From NCBI GenBank assembly GCA_002333145.1, contig DDBN01000043.1, positions 18,305 to 29,194 of the forward strand: a stretch of 10,890 nt of DNA. The letters run 5' to 3'. The position numbers were made by a program, and so were the translations under genes. Origin of the DNA: Moraxellaceae bacterium UBA2031. Lineage in GTDB: Bacteria > Pseudomonadota > Gammaproteobacteria > Pseudomonadales > Moraxellaceae. The notes under the pieces are model-generated. The model saw nothing but the letters and a program-made list of their open reading frames with translations, was not told the origin of the DNA and ran no database searches. Of this stretch, positions 1-5,837 are shown piece after piece (position 1 is the stretch's first letter; each line of letters begins with the position of its first letter).

Positions 1-261
1 GGTGAGCAGCAGCGCGTTTCCATTGCTCGTGGCTTGGTAAATCACCCTCCGGTTATTCTAGCGGATGAGCCGACGGCGCCATTGGACTCCGTGCGCGCCA
101 TGGCCGTGGTCCGTATCCTCAACGACATGGCGCGTAAGCTTCAGACCGCCATCATTGTTGTGACCCATGATGAAAAAATAATCCCTACCTTTAAGCGCAT
201 TTATCATATTCGCGATGGCGTAACGCATGAGGAGGCAGGAGAGGGGCGGGTGTTTGAGTGA
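1..261 (+). CDS. ABC transporter ATP-binding protein, C-terminal fragment (5' end outside window)
   Basis: The frame is open from base 1 to the TGA at 259-261, so this is the last 86 residues of a longer gene. It begins inside the ABC signature region (GEQQRVSIARGL), followed by Walker B (VILADEP), the D-loop (PLDS) and the H-loop histidine (VVTHD). It would hydrolyse ATP on the cytoplasmic face of an inner-membrane transporter. The compact end, with a H-loop followed by an IYHIRDG-like strand, resembles the DevA/MacB/LolD group of ATPases, which work with FtsX-like permeases and often an HlyD-type adaptor. The Walker A motif and partner genes lie to the left, outside the window, so the substrate cannot be inferred. 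The D-loop region reads TAPLD where many relatives have TAALD. An internal TTG at 34 is only the first start-like codon visible and is not the true start. Confidence 0.9.
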   Translation, partial: GEQQRVSIARGLVNHPPVILADEPTAPLDSVRAMAVVRILNDMARKLQTAIIVVTHDEKIIPTFKRIYHIRDGVTHEEAGEGRVFE

Positions 262-449
262 TAGGGGTACTGGTGCTCTACAAAATACTTCAAGTAAATG
301 AGTAATCAATAGATAGGCATGACATTATGCGAGCGACGTATCGTGTGCGTCTTCGCTAGATGCCATAAGCTAATTGACCGAAAAATCATATTTGTAGAAG
401 GGAATTATTGAATGCATATGAATAAGTTTTCTATCAAGACTACACAGGG
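262..449. other. Intergenic region between the ABC ATPase and the lpxR-like gene
   Basis: This 188-base, AT-rich stretch has stops in all frames until the short leader ORF at 412. An imperfect inverted repeat at about 330-358 (GCGA...TCGC and GACG...CGTC arms) has no T-run after it and is not a convincing terminator. A TTGACC hexamer at 374-379 resembles a -35 element, but no good -10 sits at the right distance. A strong ribosome binding site (GAAGGGA, 397-403) precedes the ATG at 412. Confidence 0.5.
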
Positions 450-453
450 TTGA
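412..453 (+). other. Short leader ORF, or displaced true start, of the lpxR-like gene
   Basis: GAAGGGA at 397-403 lies 8 bases before the ATG at 412, the best translation start signal in the region. The frame reads 13 codons (MHMNKFSIKTTQG) and ends at TGA 451-453. That stop overlaps the TTG at 450-452 from which the downstream 402-codon frame begins (TTGA). A second ATG at 418 is in the same short frame. Three readings are possible: a coupled leader peptide, a recoding event (-1 direction), or a one-base sequence error or mutation that separated the natural start from the gene. Confidence 0.45.
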
Positions 454-1658
454 GAAAGTACATATTTTCTCGGTATTTCAATAATTTATTTAAACTAAAT
501 GACTGTAAAAAATCCATATTATCATCATGGCTGATAGTTATATGCCTATCGCCAGCCATTGCTTTGACGGCAGAAGATGCGGCATCAAATATTGATGATT
601 GTTCAAAAAAAGAAAAGTTCTCAATTCAAGGTGGCACAGTAAGGCTTGAAAACGATTTATTTGCCGGTACCGATCAAAACTATACGAATGGAATTGTGCT
701 CACGCTGGTCTCGCATGATATTCCCGGCAGGCCGCAGCCAAAATGCTTGCCTTTTCCAATTCGGCTTCATGCGCAGCTTATTCAGTATATAAATCCGCAG
801 TTCTGGGCGGATGCAGATACGTCTGAAGATATGCAAAACGTGGTGATCCGGCTCGGTCAGTCCATGTATACACCAGAAGATCTCACTCGAAAGGATCTGA
901 TTGTTGACGATCGGCCTTATGCAGGGCTGCTTTATATGGGGCAGGCATGGAACCGGCGGCAACATAAACCAGACTCGAGTCGTGAAAAGCTCGATACTCG
1001 CGAGATCACGCTAGGCGTTATTGGTCCTTGGTCGATGGCAGAGGATGCTCAGAACCTGCTACACAAAGTACGAGGTCTTGATAGATTTCAGGGATGGGGG
1101 AATCAGTTAAAAAATGAACCTGCCTTTGAGTTTGCCATTAGTCAGAAATACAAAAAGTTTCGGGGAAATGGGGTAATTATCCCAGGCTTCTCCTCCGACT
1201 TAATACGTTCGGCAGAACTCAGGCTGGGCAATATCGAAACATCGGCTACGTTAGGAGTCCAAGCTCGTATGGGCTGGAGTCTGCCGAATGATTTTGGTAG
1301 CTATGCTCTCAAGCCTGGGGCTGAAAATCGTCCGCCACCTGCCACATCTCTGCATGGTAAGGCGAATGTGAAAATTCCAGTTGCCAGTCGCCCACATCCG
1401 GGCCTGCATTTTTTTACGATACTCGAAGCAAAATTGGTCGGCTATGACTATACCCTTGATGGCAATTTCTTTCACGACAGCCATAGTGTTTCACGTCGGC
1501 CGTGGGTTGCTCATGCAGCGGTGGGCATCAGCGCGCAAAGTAGACTGATGGGGCATGGTGTAAAAATGGCTGTGATGCGCGTTTACCGCACTCGTGAGTT
1601 TGAAGAGCAGAAAGAAAATCAGAACTATGGATCTATTGCCGTAGGCATGAATTTCTAA
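450..1658 (+). CDS. lpxR: LpxR-family lipid A 3'-O-deacylase (outer-membrane barrel)
   Basis: The product resembles the LpxR (DUF2219) family, calcium-dependent outer-membrane enzymes that remove the 3'-acyloxyacyl chain of lipid A and so remodel lipopolysaccharide. Family blocks visible are ENDLFAGTDQNYTNG (residues 67-81, holding the N-D and T-D residues of the active site), DDRPYAGLLY (153-162), GPW near 192 and LLHKVRGLDRFQGWGNQL (203-220), where H205 is the likely catalytic histidine. The protein ends in NF, an aromatic residue as in barrels inserted by BAM. A hydrophobic stretch (about 25-38, ending AIA) looks like a signal peptide but begins unusually far from the TTG start. At 402 residues it is longer than Salmonella LpxR. 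No ATG lies in frame upstream before the TAA at 423-425, and the TTG has no well-spaced ribosome binding site. The better start is at 412 in another frame. The next gene follows on the same strand with no obvious terminator between. Confidence 0.8.
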   Translation: MRKYIFSRYFNNLFKLNDCKKSILSSWLIVICLSPAIALTAEDAASNIDDCSKKEKFSIQGGTVRLENDLFAGTDQNYTNGIVLTLVSHDIPGRPQPKCLPFPIRLHAQLIQYINPQFWADADTSEDMQNVVIRLGQSMYTPEDLTRKDLIVDDRPYAGLLYMGQAWNRRQHKPDSSREKLDTREITLGVIGPWSMAEDAQNLLHKVRGLDRFQGWGNQLKNEPAFEFAISQKYKKFRGNGVIIPGFSSDLIRSAELRLGNIETSATLGVQARMGWSLPNDFGSYALKPGAENRPPPATSLHGKANVKIPVASRPHPGLHFFTILEAKLVGYDYTLDGNFFHDSHSVSRRPWVAHAAVGISAQSRLMGHGVKMAVMRVYRTREFEEQKENQNYGSIAVGMNF

Positions 1659-1733
1659 TGCAAAGAAAAAGTAGGTGTAAGGGTGGGGCTATTGGTCAAA
1701 ATAATAAAAGTTATTAGAATTCAGGAGGTTATC

Positions 1734-2189
1734 ATGCCATTCCGAAAGTTTTTAAATGTATTTTGCGCGCTTGTTATTATCGGCTTATCTATAAGCGTGC
1801 CTTCACAGGTATGGGCTAGTGAGACTAATGAATCTAATCCATTAGAACTGCGCAAGATAATGCAGGGCATGGGTAAGAGCATGCAGTTAATTGTCGATGG
1901 CATTTCCAGAGAGGACTGGGAGTCAGTGGCAAGTGTGGCGCCTTTGATTGCTGACCACCCGCAGCCGTCCATGGGTGAAAAAATACGCATCCTAAGTTTT
2001 ATAGGCTCTGATGTAAGTAAGTTCAAAGGTCATGATCAGAAAACGCATCAAGCTGCATTGGCACTGGAGCAGGCCGCTATTCGCCATGAAGGGCAGGCCG
2101 TTATTTTAAATTTTGCCACTTTGCAAAATAGCTGCCTGAGTTGCCATCAGCAGTTCCGGAAATCCTTTGTTAATCATTTTTATGAGTAA
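1734..2189 (+). CDS. Class II (c'-type) cytochrome c, periplasmic
   Basis: The 151-residue product has a basic N-terminus, a hydrophobic core (about 8-22) and a VWA-S signal-peptidase site near residue 28. The mature part is predicted mostly helical and ends in CLSCHQQFRKSF, with the haem-attachment motif CXXCH at 134-138 close to the C-terminus. This single C-terminal motif followed by an arginine on the last helix is the layout of four-helix-bundle cytochromes c' and c-556. Such proteins bind NO or other small ligands, or carry electrons, in the periplasm. I chose the ATG at 1734 because AGGAGG (1723-1728) sits just before it. An in-frame GTG at 1683 would add 17 residues ahead of the signal peptide and is unlikely. 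The gene lies 75 bases after the lpxR-like gene and may be cotranscribed with it. The exact ligand or partner cannot be read from sequence. Confidence 0.8.
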   Translation: MPFRKFLNVFCALVIIGLSISVPSQVWASETNESNPLELRKIMQGMGKSMQLIVDGISREDWESVASVAPLIADHPQPSMGEKIRILSFIGSDVSKFKGHDQKTHQAALALEQAAIRHEGQAVILNFATLQNSCLSCHQQFRKSFVNHFYE

Positions 2190-2190
2190 A

Positions 2191-2227
2191 GGTGAGGCGC
2201 TGCCTTTAATTTAGCGGCTCTCCTTTT
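2191..2227 (+). terminator. Probable terminator of the cytochrome c gene
   Basis: Starting one base after the stop codon, arms GGTGAGGCGCT (2191-2201) and AGCGGCTCTCC (2213-2223) pair with two internal mismatches around an AT-rich loop, followed by TTTT. It is imperfect but well placed. Confidence 0.5.
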
Positions 2228-2261
2228 GCATTCAAGCCCATAGAAGCCAGTGCAAGCAGGC

Positions 2262-2296
2262 AAAAAAAATCCCAGCCAATTCAGGCTGGGATTTTT
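2262..2296 (-). terminator. Rho-independent terminator of tmRNA (likely works in both directions)
   Basis: CCCAGCC (2271-2277) and GGCTGGG (2284-2290) form a perfect stem extended by A/T pairs, with a six-base loop. On the minus strand it ends in a run of eight T, a few bases beyond the tmRNA CCA end. The plus strand also has five T after the stem, so it can back up the cytochrome terminator. Confidence 0.9.
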
Positions 2297-2302
2297 AGTT
2301 TT

Positions 2303-2658
2303 TGGTGGAGGTGGCGGGGATCGAACCCGCGTCCGTCAGCACTCCGCCCTCGGTTCTACATGCTTAGTCGGTCTATTGATTTAATCCGCACCAACCCGAT
2401 CGACAGGACAGTGAAGACGAGCCTCTGAGTTTTAACCGTCAATCGCGAGGCGCGACATCTGGCGATTCCATGTTTTTTGCGCTGACATCCACCGCCCATG
2501 GACAGGCCGCTTCAGTCATTAGCAGGGTATTAAGCTGCTAGTGCGTAGTTTTCGTCGTTTGCGACTATGTTGCTTGTGACGATTGATTTAGGAGAGTTGT
2601 CACCCTCTCCGCATGCCCCTTCGGGATTCATAACCGGCGTCGAAGCCATGTCACCCCC
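2303..2658 (-). ncRNA. ssrA: Transfer-messenger RNA (tmRNA)
   Basis: This is a one-piece tmRNA of 356 bases that rescues stalled ribosomes with SmpB and tags the unfinished protein for proteolysis. The minus-strand 5' end reads GGGGGTGACATGGCTTCGAC. The 3' end carries a TΨC arm with GGTTCGA, the strand CACCTCC, a discriminator A and an encoded CCA. The seven-pair acceptor stem forms with one G·U (third pair). The resume codon GCA opens a ten-residue tag, ANDENYALAA, ending in TAA (2562 down to 2530), identical to the E. coli tag. An upstream promoter and a downstream terminator show it is an independent transcription unit. Genomic islands often integrate at tmRNA 3' ends, but no integrase or repeated 3' end is present in the window. 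Confidence 0.97.
2530..2562 (-). other. tmRNA proteolysis-tag reading frame (ANDENYALAA)
   Basis: The eleven codons run GCA AAC GAC GAA AAC TAC, then GCA CTA GCA GCT TAA on the minus strand. The terminal LAA is the degron recognised by ClpXP and ClpAP. Confidence 0.95.
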
Positions 2659-2673
2659 AAGTAGTACAAGACA

Positions 2674-2701
2674 AGTATACCGCATTCCTGCCCTGTCTTA
2701 A
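2674..2701 (-). promoter_or_regulatory. Sigma-70-type promoter of ssrA
   Basis: On the minus strand TATACT (2679-2674) is a near-consensus -10 box. TTAAGA (2701-2696) lies 16 bases upstream as a weak -35. Transcription would begin about 8 bases before the mature tmRNA 5' end, as expected for a precursor trimmed by RNase P. Confidence 0.65.
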
Positions 2702-2797
2702 CTGATGTGGGGTTGCTCCTGTGTAACGCAAGGCGTGGCAACGGATGGCGAGGCGATAAAGGGATAAACGGCATGCTGACGGACATGATCGGTACCG

Positions 2798-4189
2798 CTA
2801 TGCGGTCTTCCGTGCAGGAAAGGTCAAGGTAACGATCAGTCCGCCGTCAGGATGATTGGCCAAGTGCAGCATGGCGTGATGAAGGTTGGCAATGTGAGCC
2901 GCAATGGCCAGCCCCAAGCCAGTGCCTTGAGTGTCCTGGCTGTGACTGCGTACAAAGCGCTCCGTGATATCGCCTAAGTGGTTGGGGTCAATTCCTGGCC
3001 CGTTATCGCGCACTTGCAGGATAACGTTACCTTTTTCTTCGTAAAGCGAAACGTCAACCTCGCCGCCCTCAGAAGTGTGGCGAAGCGCGTTCTCAACAAG
3101 ATTACGCAGTAAAGCGCCTAGCAGAGATGGTTCGCCCGGGGTGATTAGCGAAATACCATCGTGACTCAGACCGAGCTCCTGTCGGCGTGCATGCGCCAGT
3201 GGGGCCAGTTGCGCCAGCGTGTCGCGCGCAATCTCATCTAGCGCCACCATCTGCGGGGTAAACGGTACGGCATTGGCATCAAGCCTTGCCAGTAAGAGCA
3301 GTTGTTCTACTACGCGTGTGCTGCGATCAACGCCGCTGATCAGGCGCTCAAGATGCAGGCGCTGTTCGGCAGAGGCGTTTGCGTTAATGGCATTCTCCGC
3401 CTGCAACTTGAGTACAGCCAGCGGGGTACGCAGTTCATGAGCGGCATCGGCCAGAAATCGGCGTTCGCGCTCAATGCTGGTGGTTACTCGATCCAGCAAG
3501 TGATTAAGCTCGCTGACCACAGGGGCTAGCTCAACACGAGGGGACGGTAACTCGATGGCTTTGAGATGATCAGGGTTGCGATGGGTAATGGCGTGTCGCA
3601 GTTCGTCGAGAGGCTTTAATTCATGATTGAGCGTGCGGCGACTAAGCCATAATGCCAAGCCAAGGCCCAGTAGACTGCCCACTATCAGGCTTGCAGCAAT
3701 ATTCATTGTTAGCTCTGTACGAACATCCGAGCGTTCTGCCACGATAAGCCAAAAGCCATTTGCCTGCATTTGCGACGTATAGATATACCAATGATAGTGA
3801 TCGCTTTTGCGTTCATAGAGGCCATGACGCAGCGGGCCCAGTGAATACGCTGGAGCACTAGGTGAACGTAGGATTAAATTACCGTCAGGTGTCCATACTT
3901 GAATCGCCACTTTCTTTTCGTAATTGTGGCCTTCTGACAGTAGATCTTCTTGTGATATTACCTCGTTGAGGCTTTCGCCCAGGGAGTCACGCATATGTTC
4001 CCAGTCAACTTCTTGAGCCGGGTGATTCATAACGCCTTTAATGACGCGGGCATTTTCGATTAGTTGTGCATCAAACAGCTCGCGTATCTCATGCGCAGTA
4101 GTGAAGTAACTGACCAATCCAGAGGCAGAAAAAGTCAGCAGCAGTGTGGCAAAAAGAGCCAGCAGTAACTGGCGACGAATAGAGCGCAT
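2798..4189 (-). CDS. Sensor histidine kinase, QseC/PmrB type
   Basis: The 463-residue inner-membrane kinase has a first membrane segment at about 8-30, a periplasmic sensor region of about 130 residues, a second membrane segment at about 163-183, a HAMP-like linker, and a complete kinase core. The core shows the H-box FLADAAHELRTPL with phospho-accepting H251, the N-box LRNLVENALRHT (361-372), G1 DNGPGI (395-400), and G2 GTGLGLAIA (422-430). All catalytic motifs are intact, so it should autophosphorylate and pass phosphate to the regulator encoded just upstream. Its ATG overlaps the regulator stop by one base (TGATG), indicating translational coupling. The periplasmic part is rich in charged residues, but its signal cannot be read. 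QseC is the closest architecture I recognise, from the AHEIRELFDAQL segment after the first membrane helix. There is no clear terminator between its stop and the ssrA promoter. Confidence 0.92.
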   Translation of the reverse strand: MRSIRRQLLLALFATLLLTFSASGLVSYFTTAHEIRELFDAQLIENARVIKGVMNHPAQEVDWEHMRDSLGESLNEVISQEDLLSEGHNYEKKVAIQVWTPDGNLILRSPSAPAYSLGPLRHGLYERKSDHYHWYIYTSQMQANGFWLIVAERSDVRTELTMNIAASLIVGSLLGLGLALWLSRRTLNHELKPLDELRHAITHRNPDHLKAIELPSPRVELAPVVSELNHLLDRVTTSIERERRFLADAAHELRTPLAVLKLQAENAINANASAEQRLHLERLISGVDRSTRVVEQLLLLARLDANAVPFTPQMVALDEIARDTLAQLAPLAHARRQELGLSHDGISLITPGEPSLLGALLRNLVENALRHTSEGGEVDVSLYEEKGNVILQVRDNGPGIDPNHLGDITERFVRSHSQDTQGTGLGLAIAAHIANLHHAMLHLANHPDGGLIVTLTFPARKTA

Positions 4190-4866
4190 CAGGACTCAAT
4201 CCCTAAGCTGGGTTTCGGGATCATGTAGCCAACCCCACGTAGAGTACGGATCAGGTCGGGGTGGAATTTTTTACGTAAGTGATGCACATGCACTTCCAGT
4301 GAATTGCTTTCCACTTCATCCATCCATCCATACAGCGAAGTTTCCAGGCGATCACGGGTGAGCACTTCACCGGCATGATCCAGCAGCTCTTTAAGCAACA
4401 TGTATTCTCGGCGGGGCAGAGTGACAGGCTCTCCTTTCAAGGTGACTTGCTGACTGGCCGGGTCCAGCTCGATGTCGCCATGCACTAACCGAGGCTGGGC
4501 ACGACCGGCTCGCCGTCGCAGCAGTGCACGCAAGCGCGCTGACAGCTCGGCCATGTCAAAAGGTTTGAGCAGGTAATCATCCGCACCGGCATCCAGCCCG
4601 GCTACGCGAGAGTCCAGCGCATCGCGCGCGGTCAAGATGAGCACAGGTAGCTCGTTGCCAAGGCGTCGTAACTCGCTCAGAACCTCCATGCCGTCACGTC
4701 GCGGCAAGCCGAGATCAAGAATGGCCAGATCAAAATGCTCGCTCTGCAAGGCATGCAGCGCGCTATGGCCATCTTTCATCCAGTCGACAACAAAGCCTTG
4801 TTTCATCAGGGCTTCTTGCAGGGCCTCTCCCAGCATGATGTCGTCTTCGGCCAGCAGTAATCGCAT
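4189..4866 (-). CDS. OmpR-family response regulator, QseB/PmrA type
   Basis: The 225-residue cytoplasmic regulator has a receiver domain with acidic pocket E7-D8-D9, phospho-acceptor D51 (AILDLGLP), T79 and K101 (LLKPFD). A C-terminal winged-helix DNA-binding domain follows (about 125-220), with the end signature LRTLRGVGYMI typical of OmpR/PhoB proteins. LAEDDIMLGEAL and PRRDGMEVL are typical of the QseB/PmrA/TctD branch. Members bind tandem direct repeats spaced one helical turn apart. Two TTAA repeats with PmrA-like spacing occur in the tlpA/dsbD intergenic region, so this protein may control its own cluster and dsbD. Its ATG lies 16 bases after the apbE stop and its stop overlaps the kinase start, so apbE, regulator and kinase form one transcription unit. 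Confidence 0.93.
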   Translation of the reverse strand: MRLLLAEDDIMLGEALQEALMKQGFVVDWMKDGHSALHALQSEHFDLAILDLGLPRRDGMEVLSELRRLGNELPVLILTARDALDSRVAGLDAGADDYLLKPFDMAELSARLRALLRRRAGRAQPRLVHGDIELDPASQQVTLKGEPVTLPRREYMLLKELLDHAGEVLTRDRLETSLYGWMDEVESNSLEVHVHHLRKKFHPDLIRTLRGVGYMIPKPSLGIES

Positions 4867-4882
4867 ATCGTATTGCCTGTAG

Positions 4883-5785
4883 TTACCAGATAAGCCAGGA
4901 GCGAATATTTTCTTGATCGCGGAGGAAGTTCTCAGCCTCGGGGCCGGCTAGCAGTGTCAGGGTGGCCAGCATGCCAGCCTGCACGCAGTCTGCGGCCAGC
5001 AATGTTGCTGATCGCGGACCTCCGTGTACGGGCCAGCCGGTTTTAGGGTTAAGAATGTGACTGTAGCGCATGCCATCATGGAGCAGGAAGCGACGTGCAT
5101 CGCCACTGGTGGCGAGCGCGCCGTTGACGAGCGACAGGGAATCAGCTGCGGTGCTTTCCTGATCGGGGGTTTCAATGCCGATTTGCCAGGCACTGCCATC
5201 GCGGCGCGGGCCGCGTGCGCGCAGATCGCCTCCAAAATTCACCAGCAGGGCCGCATCAGTCATGCCTGCTAACAGGGAAAAGACACGATCCACCGCGTAT
5301 TCCTTACCGATACCACCTAGATCAATTTCCATGCCGGGGGGTAACAGGATGACTGGGCTTTGCCATTTCATGCGGTGCCAACCCACCAACGGTAAGAGTG
5401 CATCGATATCGGCATTGCTTGGTATGTTATCTGATCCATCAAACGTCCACGCCCGGCGCAGTACGCCGGAGGTGATATCAAAAAGACCATCAGACAGCTT
5501 GTGCAGCATGACGGAGAAGTCGATAAGACGCGCTGTTTCCTCGTCCACCGTAACAGGCTGGCCATTAGCGTTGTTAATGCGGTGAATGATGTTGTCGTTG
5601 CGGTAACGGCTGAGTTTCTGCTCGATACGTTGAGCTTCATCCGCCGCCGCATTCACTTGCTGCGCGGCGATGGCGAAGTCATCGTGATCAAGAATGATTT
5701 CACAGGGGCTTGCCATGGCGCGAAAGCGCCCGGTGCAAAGACTGTTGTGACGGGTGAGGGACAGTTCGCTCATTGCGTTCGCCAA
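4883..5785 (-). CDS. apbE: FAD:protein FMN transferase (ApbE family) without visible export signal
   Basis: ApbE enzymes transfer FMN from FAD onto a Thr or Ser in Dxx(S/T)GA(T/S) motifs, making covalent flavoproteins. Family blocks are all present: MASPCEI (24-30), YRNDNIIHRIN (61-71), IDLGGIGKEYAVDRV (154-168), NFGGDLRARG (183-192), ALATSGDARRF (224-234) and YSHILNPKTGWPV (241-253). The length of 300 residues is normal for a mature domain, but the N-terminus (MANAMSELSLTRH) has no hydrophobic segment or lipobox. Most studied proteobacterial ApbE proteins are periplasmic lipoproteins, so this one may be cytoplasmic. Upstream extension is blocked by an in-frame TAA a few codons earlier. The TTG at 5785 lies in the T-tract of the preceding terminator. 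ATG at 5773, four codons later, is an equally good start, and neither has a clear ribosome binding site. The neighbouring DUF3570 barrel carries a candidate target motif. Confidence 0.92.
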   Translation of the reverse strand: MANAMSELSLTRHNSLCTGRFRAMASPCEIILDHDDFAIAAQQVNAAADEAQRIEQKLSRYRNDNIIHRINNANGQPVTVDEETARLIDFSVMLHKLSDGLFDITSGVLRRAWTFDGSDNIPSNADIDALLPLVGWHRMKWQSPVILLPPGMEIDLGGIGKEYAVDRVFSLLAGMTDAALLVNFGGDLRARGPRRDGSAWQIGIETPDQESTAADSLSLVNGALATSGDARRFLLHDGMRYSHILNPKTGWPVHGGPRSATLLAADCVQAGMLATLTLLAGPEAENFLRDQENIRSWLIW

Positions 5786-5828
5786 TAAAAGGCCGGGTTA
5801 AACAGGTAGTGTTCTGTTTAACCCGGCC
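5786..5828 (-). terminator. Strong hairpin between the DUF3570 gene and apbE (terminator or attenuator)
   Basis: GGCCGGGTTAAACAG (5791-5805) and CTGTTTAACCCGGCC (5814-5828) make a perfect 15-pair stem with an eight-base loop. On the minus strand it is followed by TTTTATT. It begins 10 bases after the barrel gene stop. The apbE start lies directly in or after its T-tract, so apbE and the two-component genes must be expressed by partial readthrough or from a promoter not seen here. Confidence 0.85.
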
Positions 5829-5837
5829 ACACGAGTT

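Noticed and set aside
58..309. An 83-codon minus-strand frame opposite the ABC ATPase end
   Set aside because: It overlaps conserved Walker B and H-loop codons on the other strand and shows no features of its own.
330..358. An inverted repeat with GCGA/TCGC arms as a terminator for the ABC ATPase gene
   Set aside because: The pairing is broken by mismatches and no T-run follows, so it does not meet the pattern of a rho-independent terminator.
374..379. TTGACC as the -35 of an lpxR promoter
   Set aside because: At 16-18 bases downstream there is no -10-like hexamer. The nearest candidates are too close or poorly matched.
1683..1733. A GTG start at 1683 for the cytochrome c gene
   Set aside because: It would place 17 extra residues before a good signal peptide. 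AGGAGG directly before the ATG at 1734 decides the start.
2303..2340. A tRNA gene suggested by the GGTTCGA arm and encoded CCA
   Set aside because: There is no anticodon arm at tRNA distance. The sequence is the tRNA-like 3' end of tmRNA, whose 5' end and tag frame are found upstream.
2794..2806. Small hairpin ACCGC-TAT-GCGGT at the kinase gene stop as its terminator
   Set aside because: The stem has only five pairs and there is no T-run on the minus strand.
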